Assembly (NCBI RefSeq): GCF_014647515.1
Contig: NZ_BMPI01000044.1
Coordinates: 1-39,243, forward strand
Reading direction: 5' to 3'
DNA length: 39,243 nt
DNA from: Dactylosporangium sucinum
GTDB taxonomy: Bacteria; Actinomycetota; Actinomycetes; Mycobacteriales; Micromonosporaceae
Under the pieces are notes generated by a model. The model was given only the letters and a program-made list of their open reading frames with translations. It searched no databases and had not been told where the DNA came from. How positions within the stretch are numbered: position 1 is the first letter of the stretch; each line of letters begins with the position of its first letter. The position numbers and the translations under genes are program-made. Positions 1 to 7,533 of the stretch are shown in pieces.

Positions 1-154
1 CTATTGAGACACCTTCCCCGTCACCTCTGACCAGACCCCGGTCCAGAAACCGGATTGTTCAGCGGTCTCCTAGGTGGCGCCCGGGGTGCTGTTCACCGGG
101 CTGACCACGGCGTCCCCGGTTCGGTCAGGCTCCGGCCGGGCCCCGGCCCGGTCG

Positions 155-234
155 GGCTCCGGTCCGGCCGGGCTCCGGTCCGGCCGGGCTCCGGTCCGGC
201 CGGGCTCCGGTCCGGCCGGGCTCCGGTCCGGCCG
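155..234. repeat. Five perfect tandem copies of a 16-nt GC-rich unit
   Basis: The unit ggctccggtccggccg occurs five times head to tail without a mismatch. Degenerate relatives (ggtcc, ggctcc, ggcccc blocks) extend it to roughly 120-350. Because 16 is not a multiple of 3, the array is open in several frames and translates to Gly/Pro/Arg-rich peptides that look spurious. It ends just before the start of the SDR gene at 366, so it occupies that gene's upstream region. Nothing else was recognised in positions 1-352 except a weak 5-bp inverted repeat at 38-53. Confidence 0.9.
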
Positions 235-352
235 CTGTCGGGCCGCGGTCAGGCATCGGTCCCGTCGGACCTCGGTCCGGTCCGGCTCCGGCCCGGCTCC
301 GGTCAGGCCCCGGGCAGACCCCAGGCAGACCCCAGTCAGGCCCCGGTTTGGT

Positions 353-358
353 TAGGCT
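353..358 (+). promoter_or_regulatory. Putative -10 element of a leaderless promoter for the SDR gene
   Basis: TAGGCT fits the actinobacterial TANNNT -10 consensus and lies exactly 7 nt before the ATG at 366, the spacing expected for a leaderless transcript. There is no Shine-Dalgarno sequence before this ATG. No good -35 is seen, because the upstream bases belong to the GC repeat. Confidence 0.45.
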
Positions 359-365
359 CCGCCGC

Positions 366-1112
366 ATGTCTTCACGCAGAGTCCTGGTCACGGGCGCGTC
401 CCGCGGCATCGGCGAGGCCATCGCCCGCGCCTTCGCCGCGCACGGCGACCGCGTCGCCCTCCACCACCGCAACTCCCCCGGCCTCGCCGAGCAGGTGCTC
501 GCCGAACTGCCGGTCAGCGAGTCCGGAGGCCACGCGATCGTGTCCGGCGACCTGGCCGACCCGGCGTCGGTGCGCGCCTTCGTCGACGCGGCCGCGGCGG
601 CGCTCGGCGGCCTGGACGTGGTGGTGAACAACGCGGCGACGGCGATCGAGCACCCGATCCTGGAGCACGGGTACGACGAGTGGCAGGCCGCCTGGCAGGA
701 GACCCTCGCCGTCAACCTGGTCGGCCCGGCGAACGTCTGCTGGTGCGCCGCCCGCCACCTGGGCCCGGGCGGCCGGATCATCAACGTGTCGTCGCGCGGC
801 GCGTTCCGCGGGGAGCCGCGCTACCCCGCGTACGGCGCTGCGAAGGCCGGCCTCAACTCCCTCACCCAGTCGCTCGCCCTGGCCCTCGGCCCGAGCGGCA
901 TTGCCGTCACCGCGGTCGCGCCCGGCTTCGTGGCCACCGACATGGGCCAGGCGATCATGGACCAGGGCGACGGCGACGCGATCCGCGCGCAGAGTCCGTT
1001 CAACCGGGTGGCGCGCCCGGAGGAGGTCGCCGATGCTGTGCTGTTCCTGGCGTCGTCGGAGTGGTCGTCGGGCTCGGTGCTCGACCTGAACGGCGCCAGC
1101 TACTTCCGCTGA
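366..1112 (+). CDS. Short-chain dehydrogenase/reductase (SDR), FabG-like
   Basis: The 248-residue product is a classical SDR, a cytosolic NAD(P)(H)-dependent oxidoreductase. The N-terminus has the dinucleotide-binding motif TGASRGIG, followed by the structural motif NNAA, the catalytic serine in INVSSRG, and the Tyr/Lys pair in YPAYGAAKAG. PGFVATDM lies after the active site, as in FabG-type enzymes. Size and motif order match the 3-oxoacyl-ACP reductase/glucose dehydrogenase branch. The substrate cannot be read from sequence. ATG 366 is preferred over an in-frame TTG at 348 because the SDR fold starts right after it and a TAGGCT hexamer sits 7 nt upstream. The gene stands alone and its stop codon runs straight into an array of hairpin-like repeats. 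Confidence 0.9.
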   Translation: MSSRRVLVTGASRGIGEAIARAFAAHGDRVALHHRNSPGLAEQVLAELPVSESGGHAIVSGDLADPASVRAFVDAAAAALGGLDVVVNNAATAIEHPILEHGYDEWQAAWQETLAVNLVGPANVCWCAARHLGPGGRIINVSSRGAFRGEPRYPAYGAAKAGLNSLTQSLALALGPSGIAVTAVAPGFVATDMGQAIMDQGDGDAIRAQSPFNRVARPEEVADAVLFLASSEWSSGSVLDLNGASYFR

Positions 1113-1230
1113 CGTCCTACTTACGTGGATGTCCGGCGTCGACATCCTGCTTCCGCGGACGTCCAACGCCGACGCCCTGCCTGCGTGGACGTCGGACGCC
1201 GGCGTCCTGCTTCCGCGGACGTCCACGTTC
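1111..1230. repeat. Four tandem 30-nt units, each with hairpin potential
   Basis: Four contiguous 30-nt units (1111-1140, 1141-1170, 1171-1200, 1201-1230) begin inside the SDR stop codon. The shared core is GACGTCC, a 9-nt spacer, then GGACGTC, so each unit can fold into a 7-bp stem. Each unit departs from the consensus at one stem position; in units 1 and 4 the change leaves a G-U pair in RNA. The array sits between the converging SDR and rsmE genes. Confidence 0.85.
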
Positions 1231-1281
1231 TCGGACGCTCGGCGTCGAGGTCCTGCTCCCCCGCTGAACATCCGAGAACGT
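1225..1281. repeat. Perfect 11-bp inverted repeat after the 30-nt array
   Basis: acgttctcgga at 1225-1235 is the exact reverse complement of the sequence at 1271-1281, with a 35-nt spacer. It overlaps the last 30-nt unit and may form a large stem-loop between the convergent genes. There is no T-tract, so it is not a standard terminator. Positions 1282-1364 contain nothing else recognised. Confidence 0.7.
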
Positions 1282-1364
1282 CGACGTCGACTCGTCTGCT
1301 CATCAACGTACCCGCCGTCGCCAAATCGGCGCACGGCCCGACTACCCCGCGTAACAACCGCAGG

Positions 1365-2072
1365 CTACCAGCGGCCCAGGCGGGTCGAGAGGGCGGCGAT
1401 GGCGGCCGCGCCGGCGCTCGAGGTGCGTAGCACCTCCCGTCCCAGCCGTACGGGGCGGGCGCCGGCGGCGGCCAGGGCGTCCAGCTCCTCCGGCGCGATC
1501 CCGCCCTCCGGCCCGACGACGAGCGTGATCTCACCCTCCGCGGGGAGTTCGGCGGCCGACAGCGGTACCGCTGCCTCCTCGTGCATCACCAGGACCGCCC
1601 CCGTGAGGTGCAGCTGGCGGCTCGTCCGCGGCTCGGTGACCTCGGGCAGCCACGGCCGGCGCGACTGCTTGGCCGCCTCCCGGACCGTCGAGCGCCACCG
1701 TTCGAGCGGCTTGGCGTCCTTCCACCGCGCGATGGAGCGGGCCGCCTGCCACGGCACGATCCGGTCCACGCCGAGCTCGGTCATCAGTTGTACCGCCAGT
1801 TCCCCGCGCTCCCCCTTGGCGATTCCCTGGACGACGGTGATCGAGGGATCGTGGGCCGGCACGTGCTCGGCGTGCTCGACGTCGAGCTCGAGCGCTCCTT
1901 TGCGGGCGCCGGTGACGACGGCCGTGGCGAGCCCGCCGCGCCCGTCGCCGAGCAGGAGCCGCTCGCCGGCGGTGATCCGCTGCACGTCAGCGGCGTGGTG
2001 CCCCTCGGGCCCGTCGAGCCGGAACCCGCCGGCGACCGGCAGCTCGGCGACCAGAAACAGCGGCAGACTCAT
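1365..2072 (-). CDS. rsmE: 16S rRNA (uracil1498-N3)-methyltransferase RsmE
   Basis: RsmE methylates N3 of U1498 in 16S rRNA using S-adenosylmethionine. The 235-residue product has an N-terminal PUA-like RNA-binding region (about 1-75) and a C-terminal SPOUT domain. The family motifs VVGPEGGIAPEEL (about 185-197) and LGREVLRTSSAG (210-221), which form the AdoMet-binding knot, are intact. Length is normal. ATG 2072 gives the typical N-terminus MSLPLFL. Longer in-frame starts would add a charged non-homologous stretch. GAGGG lies about 7 nt upstream. Gene order hrcA-dnaJ-rsmE on one strand is the usual actinobacterial arrangement, but here dnaJ and rsmE are 408 nt apart, with a palindromic element in the gap, so rsmE may have its own promoter. 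Confidence 0.93.
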   Translation of the reverse strand: MSLPLFLVAELPVAGGFRLDGPEGHHAADVQRITAGERLLLGDGRGGLATAVVTGARKGALELDVEHAEHVPAHDPSITVVQGIAKGERGELAVQLMTELGVDRIVPWQAARSIARWKDAKPLERWRSTVREAAKQSRRPWLPEVTEPRTSRQLHLTGAVLVMHEEAAVPLSAAELPAEGEITLVVGPEGGIAPEELDALAAAGARPVRLGREVLRTSSAGAAAIAALSTRLGRW

Positions 2073-2139
2073 CCTCGGCCCTCGCTCCTCACCGTGCCGA
2101 CTCCCCACTCACGTCGCGGCCCGCCACAGCAACCCGGCA

Positions 2140-2207
2140 GCGCCCCATGATCATGGGAACCACATGGCGGCCCGGACAGCCAAATGTTTCCCTTGATCAT
2201 GGGGCGC
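2140..2207. repeat. 68-bp imperfect palindrome between dnaJ and rsmE
   Basis: The outer 20 nt of each arm (2140-2159 and 2188-2207) are reverse complements with one mismatch. Pairing continues inward, less perfectly, to about 34 nt per arm with about 6 mismatches in all. The core contains TGATCA. The right half (2177-2201) recurs near the far end of the window at 38985-39009, which marks it as a dispersed intergenic element. The rest of 2208-2480 is GC-rich and includes several cggcgccg palindromes (about 2390-2475), with no recognisable gene. Confidence 0.85.
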
Positions 2208-2480
2208 CGGGCTGGCGGCGAGGCGGCCGAGCCGCCCCCGGACGCAGCGCCACCCGACGACGACATCCAGCGCGAATCGGGCATCGGCGACACCCAAACC
2301 GCTACTTCAAGTTACGACCACAGCGCGCAACGCCAGCGACACGCCGCATCCGACCCGCCAGCGCGGCGTGCCCGCAGCCACGGCATGCCCACAACGGCGC
2401 CGAGCAACGGCGCCGAGCCGAGCAGCCAGCCCGCGGCGCTGAGCAGCGGCGCCGCGCCGAGCCGCCAGCAGCGGCGCGCG

Positions 2481-3605
2481 TTACGCGTGGCCGTTGAAGG
2501 CGTCCCGCATGCGGGAGAAGAAGCCGCCCTGCTTCGACAGCTCGGCCACCTCCTCGCCGCGGGAGCGGGCGAACTCGCGCAGCAGGCGCTCCTGCTCCGG
2601 CTCCAGGCGGGTCGGGGTGCGCACGTCGAGGTGGACGTAGAGGTCGCCGCGGCCGGTGCCGCGCAGGTGCGGGACGCCCTTGCCGCGGATGCGCAGGGTG
2701 GACGTCGGCTGCGTGCCCGGCTTGACGTCGACCGTCTCCTCGCCGTCGAGGGTCTTGATGGTCAGCCGGGTGCCGAGGGCGGCGGCCGTCATCGGGACCG
2801 TGACGCGGCAGTGCAGGTCGTCGTCCTTGCGCGAGTACACGTCGTGCGGGCGCTCGTGGATCTCGACGTAGAGGTCGCCGGGCGGGCCGCCGCCGGGGCC
2901 GACCTCACCCTGCTGGGCGAGGCGGATGCGCATGCCGTCCTCGACGCCGGACGGGATCTTGACGGTCAGCGTGCGGCGGGTGCGGACCCGGCCGTCGCCG
3001 CCGCAGGTGGCGCAGGGGTGCGGGATGACCGTGCCGAAGCCCTGGCAGGCCGAGCACGGGCGGGCCGACACGACCTGGCCGAGGAAGGTGCGCTGGACCG
3101 ACTGGACCTCGCCGCGCCCGCCGCAGATCTCGCAGGTCTGCGGGTGGGTGCCGGGCGCGGTGCCGGCGCCGGTGCAGGTGTTGCAGACGACGGCGGTGTC
3201 GACCGTGATCGGCGCCTCGACGCCGAACGCCGTCTCGTGCAGGTCGAGGTCGAGGCGCAGGATCGCGTCGGCGCCGGGCCGGACGCGCGGGCGCGGCCCG
3301 CGGCTCGACGTGGTGCCGAAGAAGGCGTCCATGATGTCCTGGAAGCCGACGAACGCGCCGCCGGCCGGGCCGCCACCGCCGCCGCTGGGCGCCAACGGGT
3401 CGCCGCCCAGGTCGACCATCTCCCGCTTACGCGGGTCGGACAGGACCTCGTAGGCGGCGTTGATCTCTTTGAACTTCTCCTGCGCGGCCGGGTCGGGATT
3501 GACGTCCGGGTGGAACTCGCGGGCCAACCGCCGGTAGGCCCGCTTGATCTCGTCGGCCGTGGAGTCCCGCTTGACGCCGAGAATCCCGTAATAGTCCTTC
3601 GCCAC
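2481..3605 (-). CDS. dnaJ: Molecular chaperone DnaJ (DnaJ2 type)
   Basis: DnaJ is the Hsp40 co-chaperone that delivers unfolded clients to DnaK and stimulates its ATPase. The 374-residue product starts with a J-domain carrying HPD at residues 32-34. A Gly-rich linker follows, then four CxxCxGxG zinc-finger repeats (CNTCTGAG, CEICGGRG, CSACQGFG, CATCGGDG) and the C-terminal substrate-binding domain. It is a complete type I DnaJ. Its position directly downstream of hrcA identifies it as the actinobacterial DnaJ2 rather than the copy in a dnaK-grpE operon. GTG 3605 gives the canonical MAKDYYGILGV start, with AGGA upstream. It is probably co-transcribed with hrcA (85-nt gap) under CIRCE control. 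Confidence 0.95.
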   Translation of the reverse strand: MAKDYYGILGVKRDSTADEIKRAYRRLAREFHPDVNPDPAAQEKFKEINAAYEVLSDPRKREMVDLGGDPLAPSGGGGGPAGGAFVGFQDIMDAFFGTTSSRGPRPRVRPGADAILRLDLDLHETAFGVEAPITVDTAVVCNTCTGAGTAPGTHPQTCEICGGRGEVQSVQRTFLGQVVSARPCSACQGFGTVIPHPCATCGGDGRVRTRRTLTVKIPSGVEDGMRIRLAQQGEVGPGGGPPGDLYVEIHERPHDVYSRKDDDLHCRVTVPMTAAALGTRLTIKTLDGEETVDVKPGTQPTSTLRIRGKGVPHLRGTGRGDLYVHLDVRTPTRLEPEQERLLREFARSRGEEVAELSKQGGFFSRMRDAFNGHA

Positions 3606-3690
3606 TGAGTCCTATGCCCCTGACTCGTCCATGAGTTGCTCAACTTCCTTCAGGCGACGTCCCGCACGGCCGCCGCGCTCGGTCACCCGG

Positions 3691-4713
3691 CTAACTTTGC
3701 GCCAGCATGTCGCCCACGTAGCGTGCCACGGCGCGCACAGTCGCGATGTTGCCGGGGTAATCCATCCGGGTCGGGCCGAGCACGCCCATCCCGCCGACGA
3801 CGATCGACCCCGGGCCGTAGCCGGTGGCGACGATCGACGTGCCGCGCAGATCCTCGATCTCGTTCTCGTCGCCGATGCGGACCCGGGTCATGCTGGGCTC
3901 CACCTCGCCGAAGAGCTTGAGCAGGATGACCTCCTCCTCGAGGGCCTCGAGGATCGGGCGGAGCGAGCCCTGGAAGTCGAGCAGCCCGCCGCGGGCGAGG
4001 TTGGCGGTGCCGGCGAGCGCGATGCGCTCCTCGGTCCGCTCCACCAGCGTCTCCAGCAGGACGGTCGACAGGGCCGCCATCGGCGGGCGCAGGCTCGGGG
4101 CCGACTCCTCGACGAGGGCCTGGACCAGCGGCGGGGTGTCGACCAGCCGCTTGCCGACCAGCTTCTCGTTGATGTTGCGGCGCAGCTCGGTGACCTCGTC
4201 GGCGAGGATCGGGCCGGGCAGGTCGACGAGGCGCTGCTCGACCCGGCCGGTCTCGGCGATCATGACGACCATGAGCCGCGTCGTGGAGATCGGCACCAGC
4301 TCGAAGTGCCGGACGCTCGCCCGCGACAGGCTGGGATACTGCACCACGGCGACCTGCCGGGTGAGCTGCGCGAGCAGGCGGACGGTGCGATGGACGACGT
4401 CGTCGAGGTCGACCGCCCCGATGAGGAACCGCTCGATGGCCCGGCGCTCGGCCTGGCTGAGCGGCTTGACCCGGGAGAGCTTGTCGACGAAGAGCCGGTA
4501 GCCGGCGTCGGTCGGGACCCGGCCGGCGCTGGTGTGCGGCTGGCGGATGTATCCCTCGTCCTCCAGCACCGCCATGTCGTTGCGCACCGTCGCCGGTGAC
4601 ACCCGCAGGTTGTGCCGCTCGACCAGCGCCTTGCTGCCGACCGGCTCCTGGGTGGCGACGTAGTCCTCGACGATGGCGCGCAGCACTTCCAGCTTCCGCT
4701 CGTCAAGGGCCAT
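3691..4713 (-). CDS. hrcA: Heat-inducible transcriptional repressor HrcA
   Basis: HrcA represses class I heat-shock genes by binding CIRCE operators and depends on the chaperonin for folding. The 340-residue product has an N-terminal winged-helix domain (about 1-77, with VSPATVRNDMAVLEDEGYI as the recognition region and SAGRVPTDAGYR after it), followed by the GAF-like/dimerisation part. Length is normal for the family. ATG 4713 is supported by a strong GAGGAGGT Shine-Dalgarno sequence just upstream. A perfect CIRCE inverted repeat lies 14 bp before the start, so hrcA is autoregulated and carries dnaJ with it. In-frame codons further upstream would run through the operator and are rejected. 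Confidence 0.96.
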   Translation of the reverse strand: MALDERKLEVLRAIVEDYVATQEPVGSKALVERHNLRVSPATVRNDMAVLEDEGYIRQPHTSAGRVPTDAGYRLFVDKLSRVKPLSQAERRAIERFLIGAVDLDDVVHRTVRLLAQLTRQVAVVQYPSLSRASVRHFELVPISTTRLMVVMIAETGRVEQRLVDLPGPILADEVTELRRNINEKLVGKRLVDTPPLVQALVEESAPSLRPPMAALSTVLLETLVERTEERIALAGTANLARGGLLDFQGSLRPILEALEEEVILLKLFGEVEPSMTRVRIGDENEIEDLRGTSIVATGYGPGSIVVGGMGVLGPTRMDYPGNIATVRAVARYVGDMLAQS

Positions 4714-4726
4714 GGCACCTCCTCGA

Positions 4727-4759
4727 AGACTGGCACTCCCGCGTAGTGAGTGCCAGTCT
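4727..4759 (-). promoter_or_regulatory. CIRCE operator of the hrcA-dnaJ unit
   Basis: Two 12-bp arms (agactggcactc at 4727-4738 and its exact reverse complement at 4748-4759) are separated by 9 nt. This is the classical CIRCE arrangement of GCACTC, N9, GAGTGC. On the minus strand TAGACT (4755-4760) overlaps the distal arm and could be the -10 box, placing the transcription start inside the operator. The HrcA gene itself follows. Confidence 0.95.
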
Positions 4760-4884
4760 ACGTCGCCGGGGCGGACTAGGCGATGATCCGTTTTGGGCGC
4801 AATCTGGCGGTCCGGCCCTGGTCTGCGCAAAGTTTGTCGAAAAGAAGTCATGCCGTGTCGCTGGCGTCGCTTGATCGGTACCCC

Positions 4885-4890
4885 TACCGT
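4885..4890 (+). promoter_or_regulatory. Putative -10 element of a leaderless promoter for the DUF4870 gene
   Basis: TACCGT lies 7 nt before the ATG at 4898, and no Shine-Dalgarno sequence precedes that ATG. The same hexamer at the same distance precedes the SURF1 gene (30551-30556). The -35 region is not convincing. Confidence 0.5.
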
Positions 4891-4897
4891 GACCCCC

Positions 4898-5431
4898 ATG
4901 AGTGAACCACCTCGCCCCCCGGGGGAGTACGGCTCGCCGTCGGACCCCAATTACCCCCCGCCCACCTCGGGCGGTGGTTACGTGCCCCCCACCTCTGGCG
5001 CGGGCTACCAGCCGGGTTACGACCAGGCGCAGTACCAGCAGCCCGGTGCCTACGGCTACCAGCAGCCGGGTGCCTACGGCGCCCCGGGCGCGCCGGTCGG
5101 CTACACCAACAGTGACGAGAAGACCTGGGCGCTGATCGCGCACTTCGGCGGCATCGTGCTCGGCTTCATCGCGCCGCTGATCGCGCTGCTGGCCAAGGGC
5201 AACGAGTCCCCCACGGTGAAGGCGCACGCCAACGAGGCGCTGAACTTCCACATCACCTGGGGCATCGCGATGATCATCGCGGTCGTCCTGTCGGTGTGCT
5301 CGTTCGGCATCCTGTTCTTCGTGCCGATCCTCGTCTGGATCTTCATCATCGTCTTCGCCATCATCGGTGGCATGAAGGCCAACGGTGGCGAGCTGTACCG
5401 CTACCCGGCGACCTTCCGCTTCATCAAGTAA
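4898..5431 (+). CDS. DUF4870 domain membrane protein
   Basis: The 177-residue product has a Pro/Gly/Tyr/Gln-rich hydrophilic N-terminus (about 1-68), including two copies of YQQPGAYG, followed by a DUF4870 (Tic20-like) membrane domain. The domain opens with DEKTWALIAHFGGIVLGF and has about three hydrophobic segments. The motif VKAHANEALNFHITW between segments is characteristic of the family. The family is widespread and its function is not established, so this is a name by domain only. ATG 4898 is chosen because the low-complexity N-terminus begins there and a TACCGT -10 box sits 7 nt upstream. It is divergent from hrcA and convergent with hemW. Confidence 0.85.
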   Translation: MSEPPRPPGEYGSPSDPNYPPPTSGGGYVPPTSGAGYQPGYDQAQYQQPGAYGYQQPGAYGAPGAPVGYTNSDEKTWALIAHFGGIVLGFIAPLIALLAKGNESPTVKAHANEALNFHITWGIAMIIAVVLSVCSFGILFFVPILVWIFIIVFAIIGGMKANGGELYRYPATFRFIK

Positions 5432-5471
5432 GTCCAGCAAGCCGAGCACGTCAGGAACGCAGACCGATCCC

Positions 5472-5504
5472 GGCGCGCGCCCCGCTCACGTGAGGGCGCG
5501 CGCC
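5472..5504. terminator. Bidirectional hairpin between DUF4870 gene and hemW
   Basis: ggcgcgcgcc occurs at 5472-5481 and 5495-5504. The sequence is self-complementary, so the two copies pair as stem arms around the inner palindrome ctcacgtgag (5485-5494). The hemW stop codon lies inside the structure. There is no T-tract on either side, so this is probably a GC-rich structural terminator, not a classical one. Confidence 0.5.
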
Positions 5505-6682
5505 ACTAGGTCCGCCAGCAGCCGCCCGCGCAGCGTCAGCACCGCCCGGCCGGCCGCGAACCCGTCGGCCTCCAGCTGCCCGTCGGCGAGGCAGTCCCGC
5601 GCCGCGGCCAGCGCGTCCGGCGGGAGCATGGCCAGCGGCAGCCCCTCGGCCAGCCGGATGCGCAGCAGCACGTCCTCCATGTGCCGTTCTTCCCCCGTCA
5701 GTACCTCACGTGCCTGCCCCGGCGACGCGCCGTCCGCGAGCCGCGCGGCATAGGCGTGCGGGTGCTTCACGTTCCACCAGCGCACGCCGCGCACGTGGCT
5801 GTGCGCGCCCGGCCCGAGCCCCCACCAGTCGCCGCCGCGCCAGTAGAGCTCGTTGTGCCGGCAGGGTGCCTCTCGGGACCAGTTCGACACCTCGTACCAG
5901 CGCAGGCCGGCCCCGGTCAGCGCGGCCTCGGCCTGCAGGTACCGGTCGGCGGCGACGTCGTCGTCGGGGTACGGCAGCTCGCCCCGGCGCATCCGCGCGG
6001 CCATCCGGGTGCCGTCCTCGACGATGAGCGCGTAGGCGCTGACGTGGTCGACGCCGGCGTCGACGACCGTGCGCAGCGAGGCGGCGAAGTCCTCGGCGCG
6101 CTCGCCAGGGGTACCGTAGATGAGATCAAGATTGACGTGGGCAAATCCGGCGTCGCGGGCCTCCTCGGCCGCCCGCGCGGGCCGGCCCGGGGTGTGCCGC
6201 CGGTCCAGCACCGCCAGCACGTGCGGTGCGGCGGACTGCATGCCGAGCGAGATCCGGTTGAACCCGGCCGCGCGCAGCTCGCGCAGCGCCGCCGGGTCGA
6301 CCGACTCGGGGTTGGCCTCGGTCGTGACCTCGGCGTCCGCCGCCAGCCCCCACGTGCGGTCGATGCCGTCGAGGATGCGGCCCAGCTCGGCCGGGGGCAG
6401 CAGGGTCGGGGTGCCGCCGCCGAAGAACACCGTGTCGACCCGGGGCGGGCGGACGACCTTGGCGGCCAGCGCCAGCTCGTCGAGGACCTGCTCGACGTAG
6501 CCGGTGCTCACCACGCCCTCGCTCGCCGTGTACGTGTTGAAGTCGCAGTACCCGCAGCGGGTGGCGCAGAAGGGCACGTGGACGTAGACGCCGAACCCGT
6601 CCGCGCCGGCGGCGTCGGCGACCCCGTCGGGGAGGGAACCGTCGCGTGGGATCGGCTCGCCTTCTGGCAGTGCTCCGGGCAT
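5486..6682 (-). CDS. hemW: Radical SAM heme chaperone HemW
   Basis: HemW proteins are radical-SAM relatives of HemN that act as heme chaperones and usually lack coproporphyrinogen oxidase activity. The 398-residue product has the 4Fe-4S motif CATRCGYC (Cys39, Cys43, Cys46), the glycine-rich motif GGGTPTLL (88-95), and the C-terminal HemW region with YEVSNWSR. Size is normal. ATG 6682 leaves only 17 nt to the divergent gene starting at 6700. A longer in-frame start at 6718 would overlap that gene and is less likely. Proximity to hrcA/dnaJ and rsmE is the usual actinobacterial context. Confidence 0.92.
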   Translation of the reverse strand: MPGALPEGEPIPRDGSLPDGVADAAGADGFGVYVHVPFCATRCGYCDFNTYTASEGVVSTGYVEQVLDELALAAKVVRPPRVDTVFFGGGTPTLLPPAELGRILDGIDRTWGLAADAEVTTEANPESVDPAALRELRAAGFNRISLGMQSAAPHVLAVLDRRHTPGRPARAAEEARDAGFAHVNLDLIYGTPGERAEDFAASLRTVVDAGVDHVSAYALIVEDGTRMAARMRRGELPYPDDDVAADRYLQAEAALTGAGLRWYEVSNWSREAPCRHNELYWRGGDWWGLGPGAHSHVRGVRWWNVKHPHAYAARLADGASPGQAREVLTGEERHMEDVLLRIRLAEGLPLAMLPPDALAAARDCLADGQLEADGFAAGRAVLTLRGRLLADLVARALT

Positions 6683-6699
6683 TTCACTAGTGTGCCCGC
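6683..6699. promoter_or_regulatory. Compact bidirectional promoter between hemW and the enoyl-CoA hydratase gene
   Basis: Only 17 nt separate the two divergent start codons. They contain the perfect palindrome CACTAGTG (6685-6692). Reading rightward, TAGTGT (6688-6693) is a -10-like hexamer 6 nt before ATG 6700. Reading leftward, CACACT lies 6 nt before ATG 6682. Both transcripts would be leaderless. The -35 regions would lie inside the opposite genes. Confidence 0.45.
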
Positions 6700-7473
6700 A
6701 TGTCTCTCGTGCGGTCACAAACCGAGCGGGGCGTGGCGACGCTCACCCTCGACAGCCCGTCCAACCGCAACGCGCTGTCGACCGGCCTGATCGAGGAGCT
6801 GCTCGCGGCGCTGGCCGCGGCCGAGGCCGACGACGCGGTCCGGGTGATCGTGCTGTCCCACACCGGCCCGGTGTTCTGCTCCGGCGCCGACCTCAAGGAG
6901 ACGGCCGAGGCGTTCGGCAAGGGCCGGCCGCCGATCAACCGGCTCGGCGAGGTCCTGGCCGCCGTCTGGGAGAGCGGCAAGCCGGTCGTCGCGCGGGTCG
7001 GCGGCCCGGCGCGCGCCGGCGGCCTGGGCCTGATCGCCGCGGCCGACCTGGCGGTGTGCACGCTCGACGCGACGTTCGCGTTCACCGAGGTCCGCATCGG
7101 CGTCATCCCGGCCGTGATCTCCGCCACAGTGCTGCCGCGGCTGTCCCCGCGGGCGGCGGCCGAGTTGTTCCTGACCGGCGAGACGTTCGGCGGCGCCCGG
7201 GCGGCCGAGGTGGGCCTGGTGACCGCCGCGGTCGACGCGAGCTCGCTCGACGCGACGGTCGACGCCTACGTCGCCGCCCTCGTGCGGGGCGCGCCGGGCG
7301 CCCTGGCGGGCACCAAGCGGCTGCTGCGCCGCCGGAAAGCCGACACGTTCCGTGATGACGTGGCCGAGCTGACCGAGCTTTCTGTCGGATACTTCGGGTC
7401 GGCGGAAGGGGTCGAAGGGATCGTCGCCTTTCGGGAGAAAAGACCACCAAATTGGATCCCTGACGGGGCGTAA
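6700..7473 (+). CDS. Enoyl-CoA hydratase/isomerase (crotonase) family protein
   Basis: The 257-residue product is a crotonase-fold acyl-CoA enzyme. The oxyanion-hole segments are CSGADLKE (60-67) and GGPARAGGLGL (101-111). The second catalytic glutamate of hydratases corresponds to Glu130 in FTEVRIGVIPAVIS. The first one (Glu144 in rat crotonase) aligns with Gly110. The EVRIGVIPAVIS string and the missing first Glu resemble LiuC/3-methylglutaconyl-CoA hydratase-type members, so a role in branched-chain acyl-CoA catabolism is possible but not shown. The next gene begins 60 nt downstream on the same strand. Confidence 0.88.
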   Translation: MSLVRSQTERGVATLTLDSPSNRNALSTGLIEELLAALAAAEADDAVRVIVLSHTGPVFCSGADLKETAEAFGKGRPPINRLGEVLAAVWESGKPVVARVGGPARAGGLGLIAAADLAVCTLDATFAFTEVRIGVIPAVISATVLPRLSPRAAAELFLTGETFGGARAAEVGLVTAAVDASSLDATVDAYVAALVRGAPGALAGTKRLLRRRKADTFRDDVAELTELSVGYFGSAEGVEGIVAFREKRPPNWIPDGA

Positions 7474-7533
7474 GCGCCGGGTGAGGTGGCAGTTGGCACG
7501 TACGCTGGTCGAGTTCTCGGGCGGGAGGTGACA

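Noticed and set aside
1..54. Possible 3' end of a gene at the left edge
   Set aside because: A stop codon is possible on the minus strand at 1-3, but no open frame of useful length leads into it within the window.
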